64,000 nucleotides of DNA from Lachnospiraceae bacterium (GTDB taxonomy: Bacteria > Bacillota > Clostridia > Lachnospirales > Lachnospiraceae). The position numbers and the translations under genes were made by a program. The notes beneath the pieces were generated by a model, which saw nothing but the letters and a program-made list of their open reading frames with translations, did no database searches and had not been told where the DNA came from. The stretch covers positions 1 through 64,000 of the forward strand of contig JAFQBM010000001.1 of the NCBI GenBank assembly GCA_017399685.1, in the 5' to 3' direction. Shown here piece after piece: positions 52,912-64,000 of the stretch. Position 1 is the first letter of the stretch, and each line of letters begins with the position of its first letter.

Positions 52912-53133
52912 TTATGGAACCGGATCATATCCACCTTTTGAAAATGGATTACATCTTAATATTCTCCAAACTGCCAGCATAGTTCCCTTTATGGCACCAT
53001 GCTTTTCAATTGCCTCAATCGCATAAGCCGAACAAGTCGGATAGAATTTACAAGTTGGGGCTGCCTTTAATGGAGACAAATATTTCTGATAAAAACGAAT
53101 TCCATTTATTAATAAACTCTTTACAATTTTCAA
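52912..53133 (-). CDS. yidD: Membrane protein insertion efficiency factor YidD
   Basis: The 73-residue protein has the family hallmark [23 protein letters not shown], preceded by the amphipathic [11 protein letters not shown], and a second cysteine block [18 protein letters not shown]. It aids YidC in inserting membrane proteins. It overlaps rnpA by four bases (ATGA), so translation is coupled. Confidence 0.96.
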   Translation of the reverse strand: MKIVKSLLINGIRFYQKYLSPLKAAPTCKFYPTCSAYAIEAIEKHGAIKGTMLAVWRILRCNPFSKGGYDPVP

Positions 53134-53489
53134 ATTTGTTCCACCTTTTTATGAGTAATCTCTATATGATGCAATCGAACCAAATGCATAAACGCACTTT
53201 CTATTTCCTTAAAGTTATGCCCCTTGGCATTTGGTCTTCCTACCACTACGATATCATATCCACATAGAATATTACTTTCATTTAAACGATAGCTTTCCCG
53301 AATCAATCTGGTTAATCTGTGTCTTATTACACTATTTCCAACTTTCTTACTGACTGAAATTCCAATTCTATTTTCTTTCCATTCATTCTCACAAATATAC
53401 ATTACTAAATATTTATTTGCGAAAGATGTTCCATTTTGATACACATTCGAAAACTCTTTAAAATTTTTCAGGGAACGAAACATTCTCAT
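53130..53489 (-). CDS. rnpA: Ribonuclease P protein component
   Basis: The 119-residue basic protein of RNase P helps the catalytic RNA cleave 5' leaders of tRNA precursors. The central RNR motif is present ([17 protein letters not shown] around 54-70), as is [18 protein letters not shown] at the start. Either ATG (53489 or 53483) could start it; the first is closer to AAGGA. It sits in the standard rpmH-rnpA-yidD-yidC order. Confidence 0.95.
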   Translation of the reverse strand: MRMFRSLKNFKEFSNVYQNGTSFANKYLVMYICENEWKENRIGISVSKKVGNSVIRHRLTRLIRESYRLNESNILCGYDIVVVGRPNAKGHNFKEIESAFMHLVRLHHIEITHKKVEQI

Positions 53490-53561
53490 AAACGATCAAT
53501 CCTTTTCCATAGAGTGAGACCTCATTGTGAGAGAAAAGAAAAGGTCACAATTTATGCGACC

Positions 53562-53696
53562 TTATGCTGATAATTTATGTCTTCCTTTTGCTCTTCTGCT
53601 AGCTAAAACTTTTCTTCCATTAGCAGTGCTCATTCTCTTTCTAAAACCATGAACTTTAGATCTAGATCTTTTCTTAGGTTGAAATGTCATCTTCAT
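53562..53696 (-). CDS. rpmH: 50S ribosomal protein L34
   Basis: This 44-residue protein is too short for many gene callers but unmistakable: [20 protein letters not shown] at the start, and then [21 protein letters not shown]. It is a component of the large ribosomal subunit. RBS is AAGGAGG. A strong promoter is at 53780-53808. It starts the leftward leading-strand gene group beside oriC. Confidence 0.98.
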   Translation of the reverse strand: MKMTFQPKKRSRSKVHGFRKRMSTANGRKVLASRRAKGRHKLSA

Positions 53697-53779
53697 AATT
53701 AGGCACCTCCTTAAAATTATTTACTCAATGTTTCTTCTTCTTGTCCGCAAACCATAGATAATCTGCAAACATCACTCCT

Positions 53780-53808
53780 ATTGTATTGAATAAAGGGGGT
53801 TCTGTCAA
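53780..53808 (-). promoter_or_regulatory. Promoter of rpmH
   Basis: TTGACA (53808-53803) and TACAAT (53785-53780) are spaced by 17 bases on the minus strand. Confidence 0.8.
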
Positions 53809-53875
53809 TCTTTTTTTTATTTTTTTTTAGATAAAATTTTATCGTTTGGTTTATTTTGACCCCAAGTCAGAAAAG

Positions 53876-54162
53876 TTATCCACAATTTGTGAATAACTTG
53901 TTGATAACTTTTTAGTTTTTCACTTTTTTCTTTTATTTTAGCCATTTATTTTGTGGTATTATTTTTCAACAGCCTGTTTATACTATCATTCAAAAAATAT
54001 TATGTCAATCAAAAAAACGAGTTTCTTCTTATTTAAATGCAATGAAAAATTACTTTTTTTTATCCACAATTTCTTTTTCCACAAAATAAACATTTTTATT
54101 TTTCCTTTTTAAATCTGTGTTTTTAGACTTTTTTTGATTGATTTCTTATTTTTTTATCCACA
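53876..54162. promoter_or_regulatory. DnaA-box cluster upstream of dnaA (oriC left part)
   Basis: Boxes seen are TTATCCACA at 53876-53884, TGTGAATAA at 53888-53896 (reverse), TGTTGATAA at 53899-53907 (reverse), and TTATCCACA at 54060-54068 and 54154-54162. The first three are packed within 32 bases. This corresponds to the box cluster upstream of dnaA in other Firmicutes, where DnaA also represses its own gene. Confidence 0.85.
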
Positions 54163-54227
54163 TAAAATATCCACTTATCCGTTTTTCTCCACAAAAGTTT
54201 TGGAAAAGTTTTTTTCATTGTTTTTCC

Positions 54228-54256
54228 TTGAAAAAAAACTTACTTTATACTAAAAT
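54228..54256 (+). promoter_or_regulatory. Promoter of dnaA
   Basis: TTGAAA and TAAAAT are spaced by 17 bases, 133 bases before the dnaA start, just downstream of the DnaA boxes, which allows autoregulation. Confidence 0.65.
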
Positions 54257-54388
54257 ATATGTGTGTATCTATGCCTTTTTCATTGAACTCCTTTGAAAAC
54301 ATAAGATACGATACCAAAATGCCTACAGGCTTTCTGGTAAAATACTATTTTATCTTTAATGAATGAATTTGAAATGAGGTAATTTGCT

Positions 54389-55765
54389 ATGGTGAATCAA
54401 AAGATAATAGAAGAAAAATGGATGGAAATTTTAAATCTGATTGAAGTAGAACATAACTGCAGTCCAGTTGCGATAAACTCCTGGATTAAGCCTCTTACTA
54501 TCCATAAAATGGACAACTCTTCTATTACATTCCTGATAGGAGATAAATTTGACGAAAGAGCGATTCAGTTTATCAAATCAAAAATGTACGATTTTTATCT
54601 ACAATTAGCCATTGAAGAAGTTACCGGAAATCAATATGATATTAATTTTATTTTAGCTTCTGATATAAAAGAATCTCAATCTGAAATAACAGAAGAAAAA
54701 GAAAATCCTTCCCTAAAACAAAAAGAGCTTTCCTCTATTTATGCAGCGGGACTGAATCCAAGTTACACCTTTGATAATTTTGTCATTGGTGAAACCAATA
54801 AACATGCTCATGCAGCGGCAGTTGCAGTTGCAGAATCTCCTGCCAAGGCCTTTAATCCATTATTTTTATATTCCGGAGCAGGACTTGGAAAGACTCACCT
54901 TATGCATTCCATTGGAAATTATGTCATTAAAAATTATCCTGAACTTAAAGTTTTCTATGTTCCTAGTGACCATTTTACCAATGAAATCATTGAAGCCATT
55001 CGAAAGGGAAGAACCAAAGAATTCAGGGACAAGTATCGCCAAATTGACGTTATATTAATCGATGATATCCAGTTCTTAATTGGTAAAGAGAGAACCCAGG
55101 AAGAATTCTTCCATATCTTTAATTATCTAAGAGATAACGGAAAGCAGATTGTAATTTCATCTGATAAACCGCCAAAGGACATTGAAACTTTAGAAGAAAG
55201 ACTTCGTACCAGATTTGAATGGGGTGTAACCGTAGACATACAGCCCCCTGATTATGAGACCAGAATGGCGATTTTACAAAAGAAAGCAGAACTTGACGGT
55301 CTTGTCATTCCGAATGAAGTAATGCAGTATATTGCCACTAATATTAAGTCCAGCATTCGTGAAATAGAAGGCGCACTGAATAAGATATGTGTCTATGCAA
55401 ATTTAGAACGTGCTCCAATTACATTAGAATTAGCGCAGATTTCTTTAAAAGACTTAATTTCTAATGATGCCATTAAAGCTATCACTTTAGATTTTATCAT
55501 TAACACCGTAAGTGATCATTATAACGTATCTTACGAAGATTTATTATCTACGAAACGTAGTAAAGACATTGCATATCCAAGACAGGTTGCCATGTATTTA
55601 TGCAGACAAATGACTACCCACTCCTTACAGGAAATAGGCAATGCCCTGGGAGACAGAGACCACTCTACGGTTATGAACGGAATCCGTAAAATTGATTCTG
55701 ATAAGGAAATCAATGCTACCTTAAGAAACACTTTAGAAACCATAAAAAAGAAAATTTCAGGATAA
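54389..55765 (+). CDS. dnaA: Chromosomal replication initiator DnaA
   Basis: The 458-residue initiator has an N-terminal interaction domain, a linker (about 90-125), and the AAA+ domain from NPSYTFDNFVIGETNKHAHAAA. In the AAA+ domain Walker A is GAGLGKTHL, and Walker B is DVILIDDIQFLIGKE. The C-terminal HTH has the DnaA signature GNALGDRDHSTVMNGIRKI. It unwinds oriC, whose trio element lies right after this gene. Start is the ATG at 54389 with GAGG. Confidence 0.98.
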   Translation: MVNQKIIEEKWMEILNLIEVEHNCSPVAINSWIKPLTIHKMDNSSITFLIGDKFDERAIQFIKSKMYDFYLQLAIEEVTGNQYDINFILASDIKESQSEITEEKENPSLKQKELSSIYAAGLNPSYTFDNFVIGETNKHAHAAAVAVAESPAKAFNPLFLYSGAGLGKTHLMHSIGNYVIKNYPELKVFYVPSDHFTNEIIEAIRKGRTKEFRDKYRQIDVILIDDIQFLIGKERTQEEFFHIFNYLRDNGKQIVISSDKPPKDIETLEERLRTRFEWGVTVDIQPPDYETRMAILQKKAELDGLVIPNEVMQYIATNIKSSIREIEGALNKICVYANLERAPITLELAQISLKDLISNDAIKAITLDFIINTVSDHYNVSYEDLLSTKRSKDIAYPRQVAMYLCRQMTTHSLQEIGNALGDRDHSTVMNGIRKIDSDKEINATLRNTLETIKKKISG

Positions 55766-56110
55766 ATCTAAGTTTGATAAGAAATATATTTATAATATAG
55801 AAACATTTGTAATATATTTTTATCTCATTTACCTATATTTTAAATACCCATAGATAATGTTTATAACTTTGTGATTAAATTGTTCTTATTGTTTTCTTAA
55901 GTCGTGGATAATTGTTAATTCACATTTTTTTCCAGATGTTTTATTCACACTTTTTCACACTTAAGAATTCATTTTTACACCATGTTATACAACATTCTTG
56001 TCCTTGATTTTTAAGGGGTTAAAACACTTTTAAACAAATCAACACCCCCTACTACTATTACTACTAATTATTTTATATTTATAGATGTGCACAGAAAGGA
56101 AATTCACACA
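55766..56110. other. dnaA-dnaN intergenic region (right half of oriC)
   Basis: No gene is visible. It holds scattered DnaA boxes (55903-55911, 55941-55949 and weaker ones) and the trio/unwinding element at 56045-56080. The dnaN ribosome binding site AAAGGA ends it. Confidence 0.85.
55903..56080. other. Replication origin oriC: DnaA boxes, DnaA-trio and unwinding element
   Basis: CGTGGATAA (55903-55911, reverse) and TTATTCACA (55941-55949) are DnaA boxes, with a one-off TTTTTCACA at 55951-55959. At 56045-56048 a CCCC stretch is followed by CTACTACTATTACTACTAATT, a 3-base-periodic run that matches the DnaA-trio described in Bacillus subtilis (read TAG/TAA on the other strand). AT-rich sequence to 56080 would be the site of melting. 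The order boxes, GC cluster, trio, AT-rich is the same as in B. subtilis. Confidence 0.85.
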
Positions 56111-57214
56111 ATGAAGATAGTTTGTTCAAAATCAAAATTTTCCACAGCGATTTCTATTGTATTAAAAGCAGTATCAAATAAGACTACTATGCCAATCTTA
56201 GAATGTATCTTAATAGAAGCTCAGGGAAACAAAATCAAATTAACTGCAAACGATATGGAATTAGGGATTGAGACATACCTGGATGGTGAAGTGATTGAAC
56301 CAGGACGTATTGCATTAGAAGCAAAACTTTTATCTGAAATTGTTCGTAAATTACCAGATAATAATATTACCATTGAAACAGACGATACTTATCAGACTAT
56401 GATTCGTTGTGAAAAATCAAAATTTAAGATTTCAGGAAAAGAAGGAAGTGACTTTACAGAACTTCCAGAAATAGAAAAAGATAAATTTATCACCATTTCA
56501 CAATTTACCTTAAAAGAAGTTATCAGACAAACTATCTTTTCTACTTCTGATAACGAAAATAACATTTTAATGACTGGAGAATTATTTGAAATCAATGAAG
56601 ATAAATTAAAAGTGGTATCTTTAGACGGTCATAGAATTTCTATTCGAAATATCAACTTAAAAGAAAACTATGGATTTAACAAAGTAATCGTACCTGGAAA
56701 AACCTTAAGTGAAATCAGTAAGATTTTGACCGGAGAAATTGAAGATGAAGTTAAAATTTACTTTACTTCAAAACATATTTTATTCGAATTTGACCAAACC
56801 AGGGTATTATCCAGAGTATTAGAAGGGGAATACTATAAAATATCCCAAATGCTTTCTTCTGATTATGAAACAAAAATTGACATTAACAAAAAAGAATTTT
56901 TAGAATGTATCGATCGTTCTACTTTGTTAATTAAAGAATCAGACAAAAAACCAATTATCCTTAATATCACCTCTGATAATATTGAATTAAAGATAAATTC
57001 CACTATGGGTTCTCTAAAAGAAGAAGTGGAAATCAAAAAAGAGGGTAAAGATATTATGATAGGATTTAATCCTAGATTTTTAATGGATGCCCTTAAGGTA
57101 ATTGATGATGAAACCATATCTATTTACATGGTAAATCCAAAAGCACCATGTGTAATAAAAGATAACAAAGAAACTTATATTTATTTAATTTTACCTGTTA
57201 ATTTTAATATTTAG
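56111..57214 (+). CDS. dnaN: DNA polymerase III beta subunit (sliding clamp)
   Basis: The 367-residue clamp has three similar domains that form a dimeric ring around DNA. The start MKIVCSKSKFSTAISIVLKAVSNKTTMPILECILIEA is typical; later blocks include FDGHRIS-like SLDGHRISIRNINL and LNITSDNIELK. It ends LPVNFNI, close to the usual MPMR-like end region but without MPMR. I chose the ATG at 56111; a frame starting eight codons earlier lacks an RBS. Confidence 0.97.
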   Translation: MKIVCSKSKFSTAISIVLKAVSNKTTMPILECILIEAQGNKIKLTANDMELGIETYLDGEVIEPGRIALEAKLLSEIVRKLPDNNITIETDDTYQTMIRCEKSKFKISGKEGSDFTELPEIEKDKFITISQFTLKEVIRQTIFSTSDNENNILMTGELFEINEDKLKVVSLDGHRISIRNINLKENYGFNKVIVPGKTLSEISKILTGEIEDEVKIYFTSKHILFEFDQTRVLSRVLEGEYYKISQMLSSDYETKIDINKKEFLECIDRSTLLIKESDKKPIILNITSDNIELKINSTMGSLKEEVEIKKEGKDIMIGFNPRFLMDALKVIDDETISIYMVNPKAPCVIKDNKETYIYLILPVNFNI

Positions 57215-57227
57215 TAGAAAGGAAGGA

Positions 57228-57310
57228 TATGCTTAACCATTAAATTCTTTATATGATCCTTAATGATTCAGGTTTTGAATTATATTGATTTATTTTAAGT
57301 GTTAAGCATA
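57228..57310 (+). promoter_or_regulatory. Leader structure with mini-ORF before yaaA
   Basis: TATGCTTAAC (57228-57237) pairs perfectly with GTTAAGCATA (57301-57310). The left arm holds a four-codon frame, MLNH, at 57229-57243, right after a strong AAGGAAGG. The yaaA start codon itself (57318) lacks a ribosome binding site. Folding would bring the upstream site close to yaaA, so the hairpin could hand ribosomes over. Confidence 0.4.
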
Positions 57311-57317
57311 AAAGATT

Positions 57318-57527
57318 ATGGAAATCATTCAATTAAGAGACGAATACATTAAATTAGGTCAGGCATTAAAAGCAGCCGGACTTGTTTCTTCCGGAGTCGA
57401 TGCGAAGATGGTAATTCAGGATGGACTTGTAAAAGTAAATGGACAAGTAGAATTACAAAGAGGAAAAAAATTATACGAAAATGACATTGTTGAATTTGAA
57501 GAAGAACAAATTAAAATTGTAAAGTAG
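57318..57527 (+). CDS. yaaA: S4-domain RNA-binding protein YaaA
   Basis: The 69-residue protein is a single S4 fold: EIIQLRDEYIKLGQALKAAGLVSSG, then AKMVIQDGLVKVNGQVELQRGKKL. It is the small gene normally between dnaN and recF in Firmicutes, related to a ribosome assembly factor. It sits nine bases from recF. No proper ribosome binding site is seen. Confidence 0.93.
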   Translation: MEIIQLRDEYIKLGQALKAAGLVSSGVDAKMVIQDGLVKVNGQVELQRGKKLYENDIVEFEEEQIKIVK

Positions 57528-57536
57528 GAACCTTTT

Positions 57537-58628
57537 ATGATAGTAAAATCCTTACAGTTAGCTGATTTTCGTAACTATGATTTTTTAGATATTCATTTTA
57601 ATGAAAACACAAATATCTTATACGGAAACAATGCACAAGGAAAAACCAATATATTAGAAGCACTTTATATATGTGTTACCACAAAATCCCATAGAGGCGG
57701 TAAAGACAAAGAAATGATACGCTTTGGGAAAGAGGAAGCACATATTAAAGTCACACTAGAAAAAAAAGGAATTCCTAGAAAAATAGATATTCATTTAAAA
57801 AATCATAAATCCAAAGGAATTGCGATTGATGGAATTCCAATTAAAAAATCATCGGAATTGTTAGGATTGTTAAATATTGTGTTTTTCTCTCCGGAAGATT
57901 TAAGTATTATTAAAAATGGTCCTGCGGAGAGAAGGAAATTTATGGATGTAGAGTTATGTCAACTAAATAACATCTATTTTTATAACTTTTCTCAATATCA
58001 AAAGGTGTTAAATCAAAGAAACAATCTACTAAAACAACTTACAAGAGAACCTTATCTTATGGATACTTTAGAAATATGGGACAAACAGTTAATGGAACAT
58101 GGAAGTATCATGATTGAGGAAAGAGAAACATTTATCATAAAACTAAATGATATCATAAAAGAAATACATAAGAAATTAACCGGAGGCAAAGAGCAAATAG
58201 AAATTCTCTATGAAAAGAACACTACCAAGGAGCAGTTTGAAGAAAACTTAAATAAAAAAAGAGACAGTGATTTAAAAAGTTTAACTACACAGACAGGTCC
58301 CCACAGGGATGATATGGCTTTCATGGTAAATGGAATTGATATTCGTAAATATGGCTCCCAGGGACAGCAAAGAACCGTGGCTTTGTCTTTAAAACTTGCG
58401 GAAATACAATTAGTGAAGAGTATCATAAAAGATACTCCTATTCTATTATTGGATGATGTTATGAGTGAACTGGATCATGACAGAAAAAACTATTTATTAG
58501 AAAGTATCAAAGATATCCAAACTATGATTACCTGTACGGGTTTGGATGAATTTATAAACGGCAGGTTAAATATAGATAAAGTTTTTCAGGTAACAGAAGG
58601 GACTGTAACAGAAAAAAACTTAACTTGA
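57537..58628 (+). CDS. recF: DNA replication and repair protein RecF
   Basis: The 363-residue SMC-like ATPase loads RecA at gaps. Walker A is GNNAQGKTNILEAL at about 30-43; SPEDLSIIKNGPAERRKFMD, QTGPHRDDM and GSQGQQRT follow, and Walker B LLLDDVMSELD near residue 305 closes the ATP site. Length is normal. No strong ribosome binding site; translation may be coupled to yaaA. Confidence 0.96.
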   Translation: MIVKSLQLADFRNYDFLDIHFNENTNILYGNNAQGKTNILEALYICVTTKSHRGGKDKEMIRFGKEEAHIKVTLEKKGIPRKIDIHLKNHKSKGIAIDGIPIKKSSELLGLLNIVFFSPEDLSIIKNGPAERRKFMDVELCQLNNIYFYNFSQYQKVLNQRNNLLKQLTREPYLMDTLEIWDKQLMEHGSIMIEERETFIIKLNDIIKEIHKKLTGGKEQIEILYEKNTTKEQFEENLNKKRDSDLKSLTTQTGPHRDDMAFMVNGIDIRKYGSQGQQRTVALSLKLAEIQLVKSIIKDTPILLLDDVMSELDHDRKNYLLESIKDIQTMITCTGLDEFINGRLNIDKVFQVTEGTVTEKNLT

Positions 58629-58687
58629 GAAAAAACAGGTAATAGAAATATAGGATAGAGAATGTAAAGGTTGAATATAAAATTTAA

Positions 58688-60652
<1,965 letters not shown>

Positions 60653-60665
60653 TGAGGTGAAATAA

Positions 60666-63167
60666 ATGAACGAAGAGAACATCTTTGATAAGATTCAGGA
60701 AGTGGATCTTAAAAAGACAATGGAAAGCTCCTACATTGATTATGCCATGAGTGTAATTGCTGCAAGAGCATTGCCGGATGTAAGAGATGGTTTAAAGCCG
60801 GTTCAAAGAAGAATTCTTTATTCTATGATAGAGTTAAACAACGGCCCGGACAAGCCACATAGAAAATGTGCCCGTATCGTAGGAGACACCATGGGTAAAT
60901 ACCATCCACATGGTGACAGCTCCATTTATGATGCCATGGTTAAGTTAGCTCAGGAATGGAATACAAGATATAAACTGGTAGACGGTCACGGAAATTTTGG
61001 TTCTGTGGATGGAGACGGTGCCGCTGCCATGCGTTACACTGAAGCAAGACTTTCCAAGATATCCATGGAAATGCTGGCAGACATTAATAAAGATACCGTT
61101 GATTTTGCGCCGAACTTTGATGAAACCGAAAAAGAACCAATGGTGCTACCATCTAAGTTTCCAAACTTACTGGTAAACGGTACTTCCGGTATTGCAGTAG
61201 GTATGGCTACCAATATACCTCCACATAATTTAAGAGAAATCATAAATGCAGTGGTAAAAATCATTGATAACAGGGTATTGGAAGATAGAGAAACAGAACT
61301 GGAAGAATTATTAGAAATTGTAAAAGGTCCTGACTTCCCAACCGGTGCCCAGATTTTAGGTACTCATGGAATTGAAGAAGCTTACCGCACCGGACGTGGA
61401 AAAATAAAAGTGCGTGCTATCACCAATATCGAACCAATGCAAAATGGAAAGCAAAGAATCGTTATTACTGAGCTTCCATACATGGTAAACAAAGCCAGAC
61501 TCATCGAGAAAATCGCAGATTTGGTAAAGGATAAGAAAGTAGAAGGAATTACAGAAATCCGTGATGAATCCGACCGTACAGGTATGCGTGTAGTCATTGA
61601 ATTAAAGAGAGACTGTAATGCCAATGTATTATTAAATCAATTATACAAACATACCCAGTTACAGGATACCTTTGGTGTTATCATGCTGGCGTTGGTAAAT
61701 AACGAACCAAAAGTTTTAAACTTATACCAGATGTTATACTATTATCTGGAACATCAAAAAGAAGTAATAACCAGAAGAACCAGATATGAATTAAATAAGG
61801 CGCAGGAACGCGCTCACATTTTACAAGGTTTAATGGTTGCTTTGGATCATATTGATGAAGTCATTTCCATTATTCGTTCTTCTAAGAATGTACAGGAAGC
61901 AAAGGATAGATTAATTCAAAGATTTGAATTAACGGATGCTCAGGCACAAGCTATTGTGGACATGAGACTTCGTGCATTAACAGGACTGGAAAGAGAAAAA
62001 ATCGAGAGCGAATTGCGTGAATTGATGGAAAAAATCAAAGAATTAGAAGCAATTTTAGCAGATGGAAAGATTCTCTTAAGAACCATTAAAGAAGAATTAT
62101 TAATTGTAGTAGAAAAATTTGGTGATGAAAGAAGAACTTCCATCGGATACGATGAAGAAGAAATCGACCTTGAAGACATGATAAAAAGAGAAACTACGGT
62201 CATTGCCATGACAAAACTCGGCTATATCAAGAGAATGACAGTAAATAACTTCAAGAGTCAGCACCGAGGCGGTAAAGGAATTAAGGGGATGCAGACCTTA
62301 GAAGAAGATTACATAGAAGATTTGGTTATGACCACAACTCACCACTATGTATTATTCTTTACCAATAAAGGTCGTGTATACCGTCTGAAAGCCTACGAAA
62401 TACCGGAATCCAGCAGAACTACCAGAGGAACTGCCATTATTAACTTACTTCAGTTACAGCCGGATGAAAATATCACTGCCCTGATAACTTTGAAAGACTA
62501 CAAGGGTGGCAAGTATTTATTTATGACCACAAAGAATGGTTTAGTAAAGAAAACAGATATCTCCGAATACCAGAACATCAGAAAATCCGGAATTACCGGA
62601 ATTAATCTGAGAGAAGGCGATGAATTAATCGAAGTAAAAGCTACCGATAACAAACATGATGTTATCTTAGTAACCAAATATGGTATGTGCATCCGGTTCA
62701 AAGAAACAGACGTAAGATGTACAGGACGTAATTCCATGGGTGTCATTGGTATGAACTTATCTGAAGGTGACGAAGTAGTAGGAATGCAGTTAGATACCCA
62801 AGGTAAAGATTTATTAATTGTATCCGAAAATGGTATGGGTAAGAGAACTTCCTTAGATGAATTTACCCCACAACACCGTGGAGGAAAAGGTGTAAAATGT
62901 TATAAGATTCTTGAGAAAACAGGAAATGTAGTAGGATTTAAAGCGGTAAACGACGAAAATGAAATTATGCTGATTACCACGCAGGGAATCATTATCCGTT
63001 TAGAAGTAGATAAGATTTCTGAACTAGGAAGAATTACTTCCGGAGTGAAATTGATTAACATGGAAAATGATATCTCTGTTGCAAGTATTGCAAAAGTAAA
63101 AGAAAATGCCTCAGAAAAAGAATTAAAAGAGATGGAAGAAAATCTCGAACAGGAAGAGGAATCATAA
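60666..63167 (+). CDS. gyrA: DNA gyrase subunit A
   Basis: The 833-residue subunit has the catalytic Tyr124 in [10 protein letters not shown]. The quinolone region [17 protein letters not shown] has the serine and aspartate of sensitive enzymes. The C-terminal domain is a beta-pinwheel with repeats and the GyrA-box [11 protein letters not shown] that wraps DNA. The acidic tail ([11 protein letters not shown]) is common in gyrases. RBS is GAGGTG. Confidence 0.97.
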   Translation: MNEENIFDKIQEVDLKKTMESSYIDYAMSVIAARALPDVRDGLKPVQRRILYSMIELNNGPDKPHRKCARIVGDTMGKYHPHGDSSIYDAMVKLAQEWNTRYKLVDGHGNFGSVDGDGAAAMRYTEARLSKISMEMLADINKDTVDFAPNFDETEKEPMVLPSKFPNLLVNGTSGIAVGMATNIPPHNLREIINAVVKIIDNRVLEDRETELEELLEIVKGPDFPTGAQILGTHGIEEAYRTGRGKIKVRAITNIEPMQNGKQRIVITELPYMVNKARLIEKIADLVKDKKVEGITEIRDESDRTGMRVVIELKRDCNANVLLNQLYKHTQLQDTFGVIMLALVNNEPKVLNLYQMLYYYLEHQKEVITRRTRYELNKAQERAHILQGLMVALDHIDEVISIIRSSKNVQEAKDRLIQRFELTDAQAQAIVDMRLRALTGLEREKIESELRELMEKIKELEAILADGKILLRTIKEELLIVVEKFGDERRTSIGYDEEEIDLEDMIKRETTVIAMTKLGYIKRMTVNNFKSQHRGGKGIKGMQTLEEDYIEDLVMTTTHHYVLFFTNKGRVYRLKAYEIPESSRTTRGTAIINLLQLQPDENITALITLKDYKGGKYLFMTTKNGLVKKTDISEYQNIRKSGITGINLREGDELIEVKATDNKHDVILVTKYGMCIRFKETDVRCTGRNSMGVIGMNLSEGDEVVGMQLDTQGKDLLIVSENGMGKRTSLDEFTPQHRGGKGVKCYKILEKTGNVVGFKAVNDENEIMLITTQGIIIRLEVDKISELGRITSGVKLINMENDISVASIAKVKENASEKELKEMEENLEQEEES

Positions 63168-63301
63168 AAAGATATATAATCATTGATGATTCATAACATA
63201 TTTTGTAAACTGATATTAGTGTGGCAGATGACACTTGTTTATAAATGATGTAAATGAAATTATGAATCATTTCAAAAAAATAAATGGGTAAATTACCTGA
63301 T

Positions 63302-63367
63302 AGCCTCCGGCGGATTGCGAAAAATAACCAGCTTTTATAACTACTTTTTGCAAAATGTCAGGAGGCA
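63302..63367. repeat. Nested hairpin upstream of the fumarase gene
   Basis: AGCCTCC (63302-63308) pairs with GGAGGC(A) (63361-63367), and inside TTGCGAAAAA pairs with TTTTTGCAA. It may end the gyrA transcript or lie in the fumarase leader. There is no clear T-run. Confidence 0.5.
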
Positions 63368-63409
63368 TTCTTGAATTAAAATGATAATAAATAAAGCAGG
63401 AGGTTTAAA

Positions 63410-64000
63410 ATGCGTACCATACATACCGATGAAATCGTAAAAAATATAAAAGAAATGTGTATCCAGGCAAACTATTATTTGTCTCCGGACATGGAATCCG
63501 CTATTAAAAGTGCAAAAGAACAGGAAAATAGTGCACTTGGAAAACAAATCTTAGGACAACTTTGTGAAAATATGAACATTGCAAAAGAAGACCAGATACC
63601 AATCTGTCAGGATACCGGAATGGCAATCGTTTTCCTAAAAGTAGGACAGGATGTTCATTTTGAAGGACAGAATATCACAGATGCCATCAATGAAGGAGTA
63701 AGACAAGGATATCAGGAAGGATATTTAAGAAAGTCAGTGGTAAATGACCCACTTTTAAGAGTAAATACTAAAGACAATACCCCGGCAATCATTCATTATG
63801 AAATCATACCAGGAGAAAATGTAGAAATCACAGTAGCTCCAAAAGGTTTTGGAAGTGAAAATATGAGTCGTGTCTTTATGCTGAAACCTGCAGATGGTGC
63901 TGAAGGAGTAAAAAAGAGTGTCATTCAGGCAGTGAAAGATGCAGGCCCTAACGCCTGTCCTCCAATGGTAGTAGGAGTAGGAATCGGAGGAGATTTTGAA
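63410..64000 (+). CDS. Fumarate hydratase (class I) alpha subunit, partial
   Basis: The first 197 residues are present and the rest is cut by the window end. MRTIHTDEIVKNIKEMC begins it. IPICQDTGMAIVF holds the first cluster cysteine of the Fe-S hydro-lyase family. VNDPLLRVNTKDNTPAIIHYE, APKGFGSENMSRVFMLKPADG and NACPPMVVGVGIGGDFE follow, as in FumA/TtdA alpha. It interconverts malate and fumarate, or acts as L-tartrate dehydratase; fumarase is the more likely. RBS is AGGAGG. Confidence 0.93.
   Translation, partial: MRTIHTDEIVKNIKEMCIQANYYLSPDMESAIKSAKEQENSALGKQILGQLCENMNIAKEDQIPICQDTGMAIVFLKVGQDVHFEGQNITDAINEGVRQGYQEGYLRKSVVNDPLLRVNTKDNTPAIIHYEIIPGENVEITVAPKGFGSENMSRVFMLKPADGAEGVKKSVIQAVKDAGPNACPPMVVGVGIGGDFE

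Larger units (their letters stand above)
53697..54388. other. Intergenic region between rpmH and dnaA (left half of oriC)
   Basis: This is a very AT-rich gap with no gene. It contains the divergent promoters of rpmH (53780-53808) and dnaA (54228-54256), and at least five DnaA boxes or close variants between 53876 and 54162. Confidence 0.8.

Noticed and set aside
53697-54388. CRISPR-like or toxin-antitoxin content in the AT-rich gap before dnaA
   Set aside because: No regular repeats with spacers and no small gene pairs; the region is explained by origin boxes and promoters.
63055-63270. 71-codon minus-strand frame at the gyrA end
   Set aside because: It overlaps the gyrA C-terminus and a hairpin-rich gap and has no signals.

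Overview
This 64 kb window looks like the replication-origin region of a low-GC, spore-forming anaerobic Firmicute, most likely a Lachnospiraceae-type Clostridium. The reasons are the rpmH-dnaA-dnaN-recF-gyrB-gyrA order, sporulation and germination genes (spoIIR, a gerA-type operon), a V-type ATPase operon, a Rex-type site in front of adhE, and the lineage-typical families DUF3881 and DUF4446. All assignments come from reading the sequence and recalling families; no database search was run.

Layout. 1-800: wreckage, including a truncated AAA-ATPase gene and hairpins. 0.8-9.2 kb (minus strand): spoIIR, a gerA-type germinant receptor operon whose third gene is short, aspartokinase, a sodium:amino-acid symporter, tRNA-Lys and trmB. 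9.4-18.0 kb (plus): a nine-gene V-type ATPase operon (G-C-I-K-F-E-A-B-D). 18.2-19.7 kb: a DD-carboxypeptidase, followed by an unexpected cluster of DnaA boxes. 20.0-25.7 kb (minus): lipid kinase, exonuclease, a diguanylate cyclase, tRNA-Arg, a DUF3881 protein and an HD-GYP protein. 25.9-28.6 kb (plus): adhE with a strong promoter and a Rex-like operator.

28.6-36.4 kb is the accessory region. A LytTR regulator sits behind a c-di-GMP-I riboswitch and terminator. Next come an uncharacterised membrane protein, two paralogous membrane proteins, a MacB/FtsX-type ABC exporter, a small secreted cysteine-containing protein, a duplicated intergenic block carrying 20-bp direct repeats, and a probable antisense small RNA. 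Similar terminator hairpins lie near both ends. The diguanylate cyclase and HD-GYP genes just upstream could supply and remove the riboswitch ligand; that link is inference.

36.5-53.7 kb (mostly minus, leading strand): DUF4446, parB, parA with four parS sites, a lipoprotein, a MIF-like protein, a FliD-like fragment protein, a nitroreductase, argS, a degenerate histidine kinase, a hydrolase, then rsmG-mnmG-mnmE-jag-yidC-yidD-rnpA-rpmH. 53.7-64 kb (plus): a two-part oriC around dnaA with DnaA boxes and a DnaA-trio-like unwinding element, then dnaN-yaaA-recF-gyrB-gyrA and the start of a fumarase alpha gene. Genes on either side of oriC mostly point away from it, so the V-ATPase operon and adhE run against the replication fork.

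The most unusual features are (1) a dispersed ~200-bp inverted-repeat element with a conserved, apparently covarying RNA-like core (two full copies and one shrunken copy), (2) the riboswitch-LytTR-exporter locus with its antisense RNA, and (3) the DnaA-box cluster about 35 kb from dnaA.
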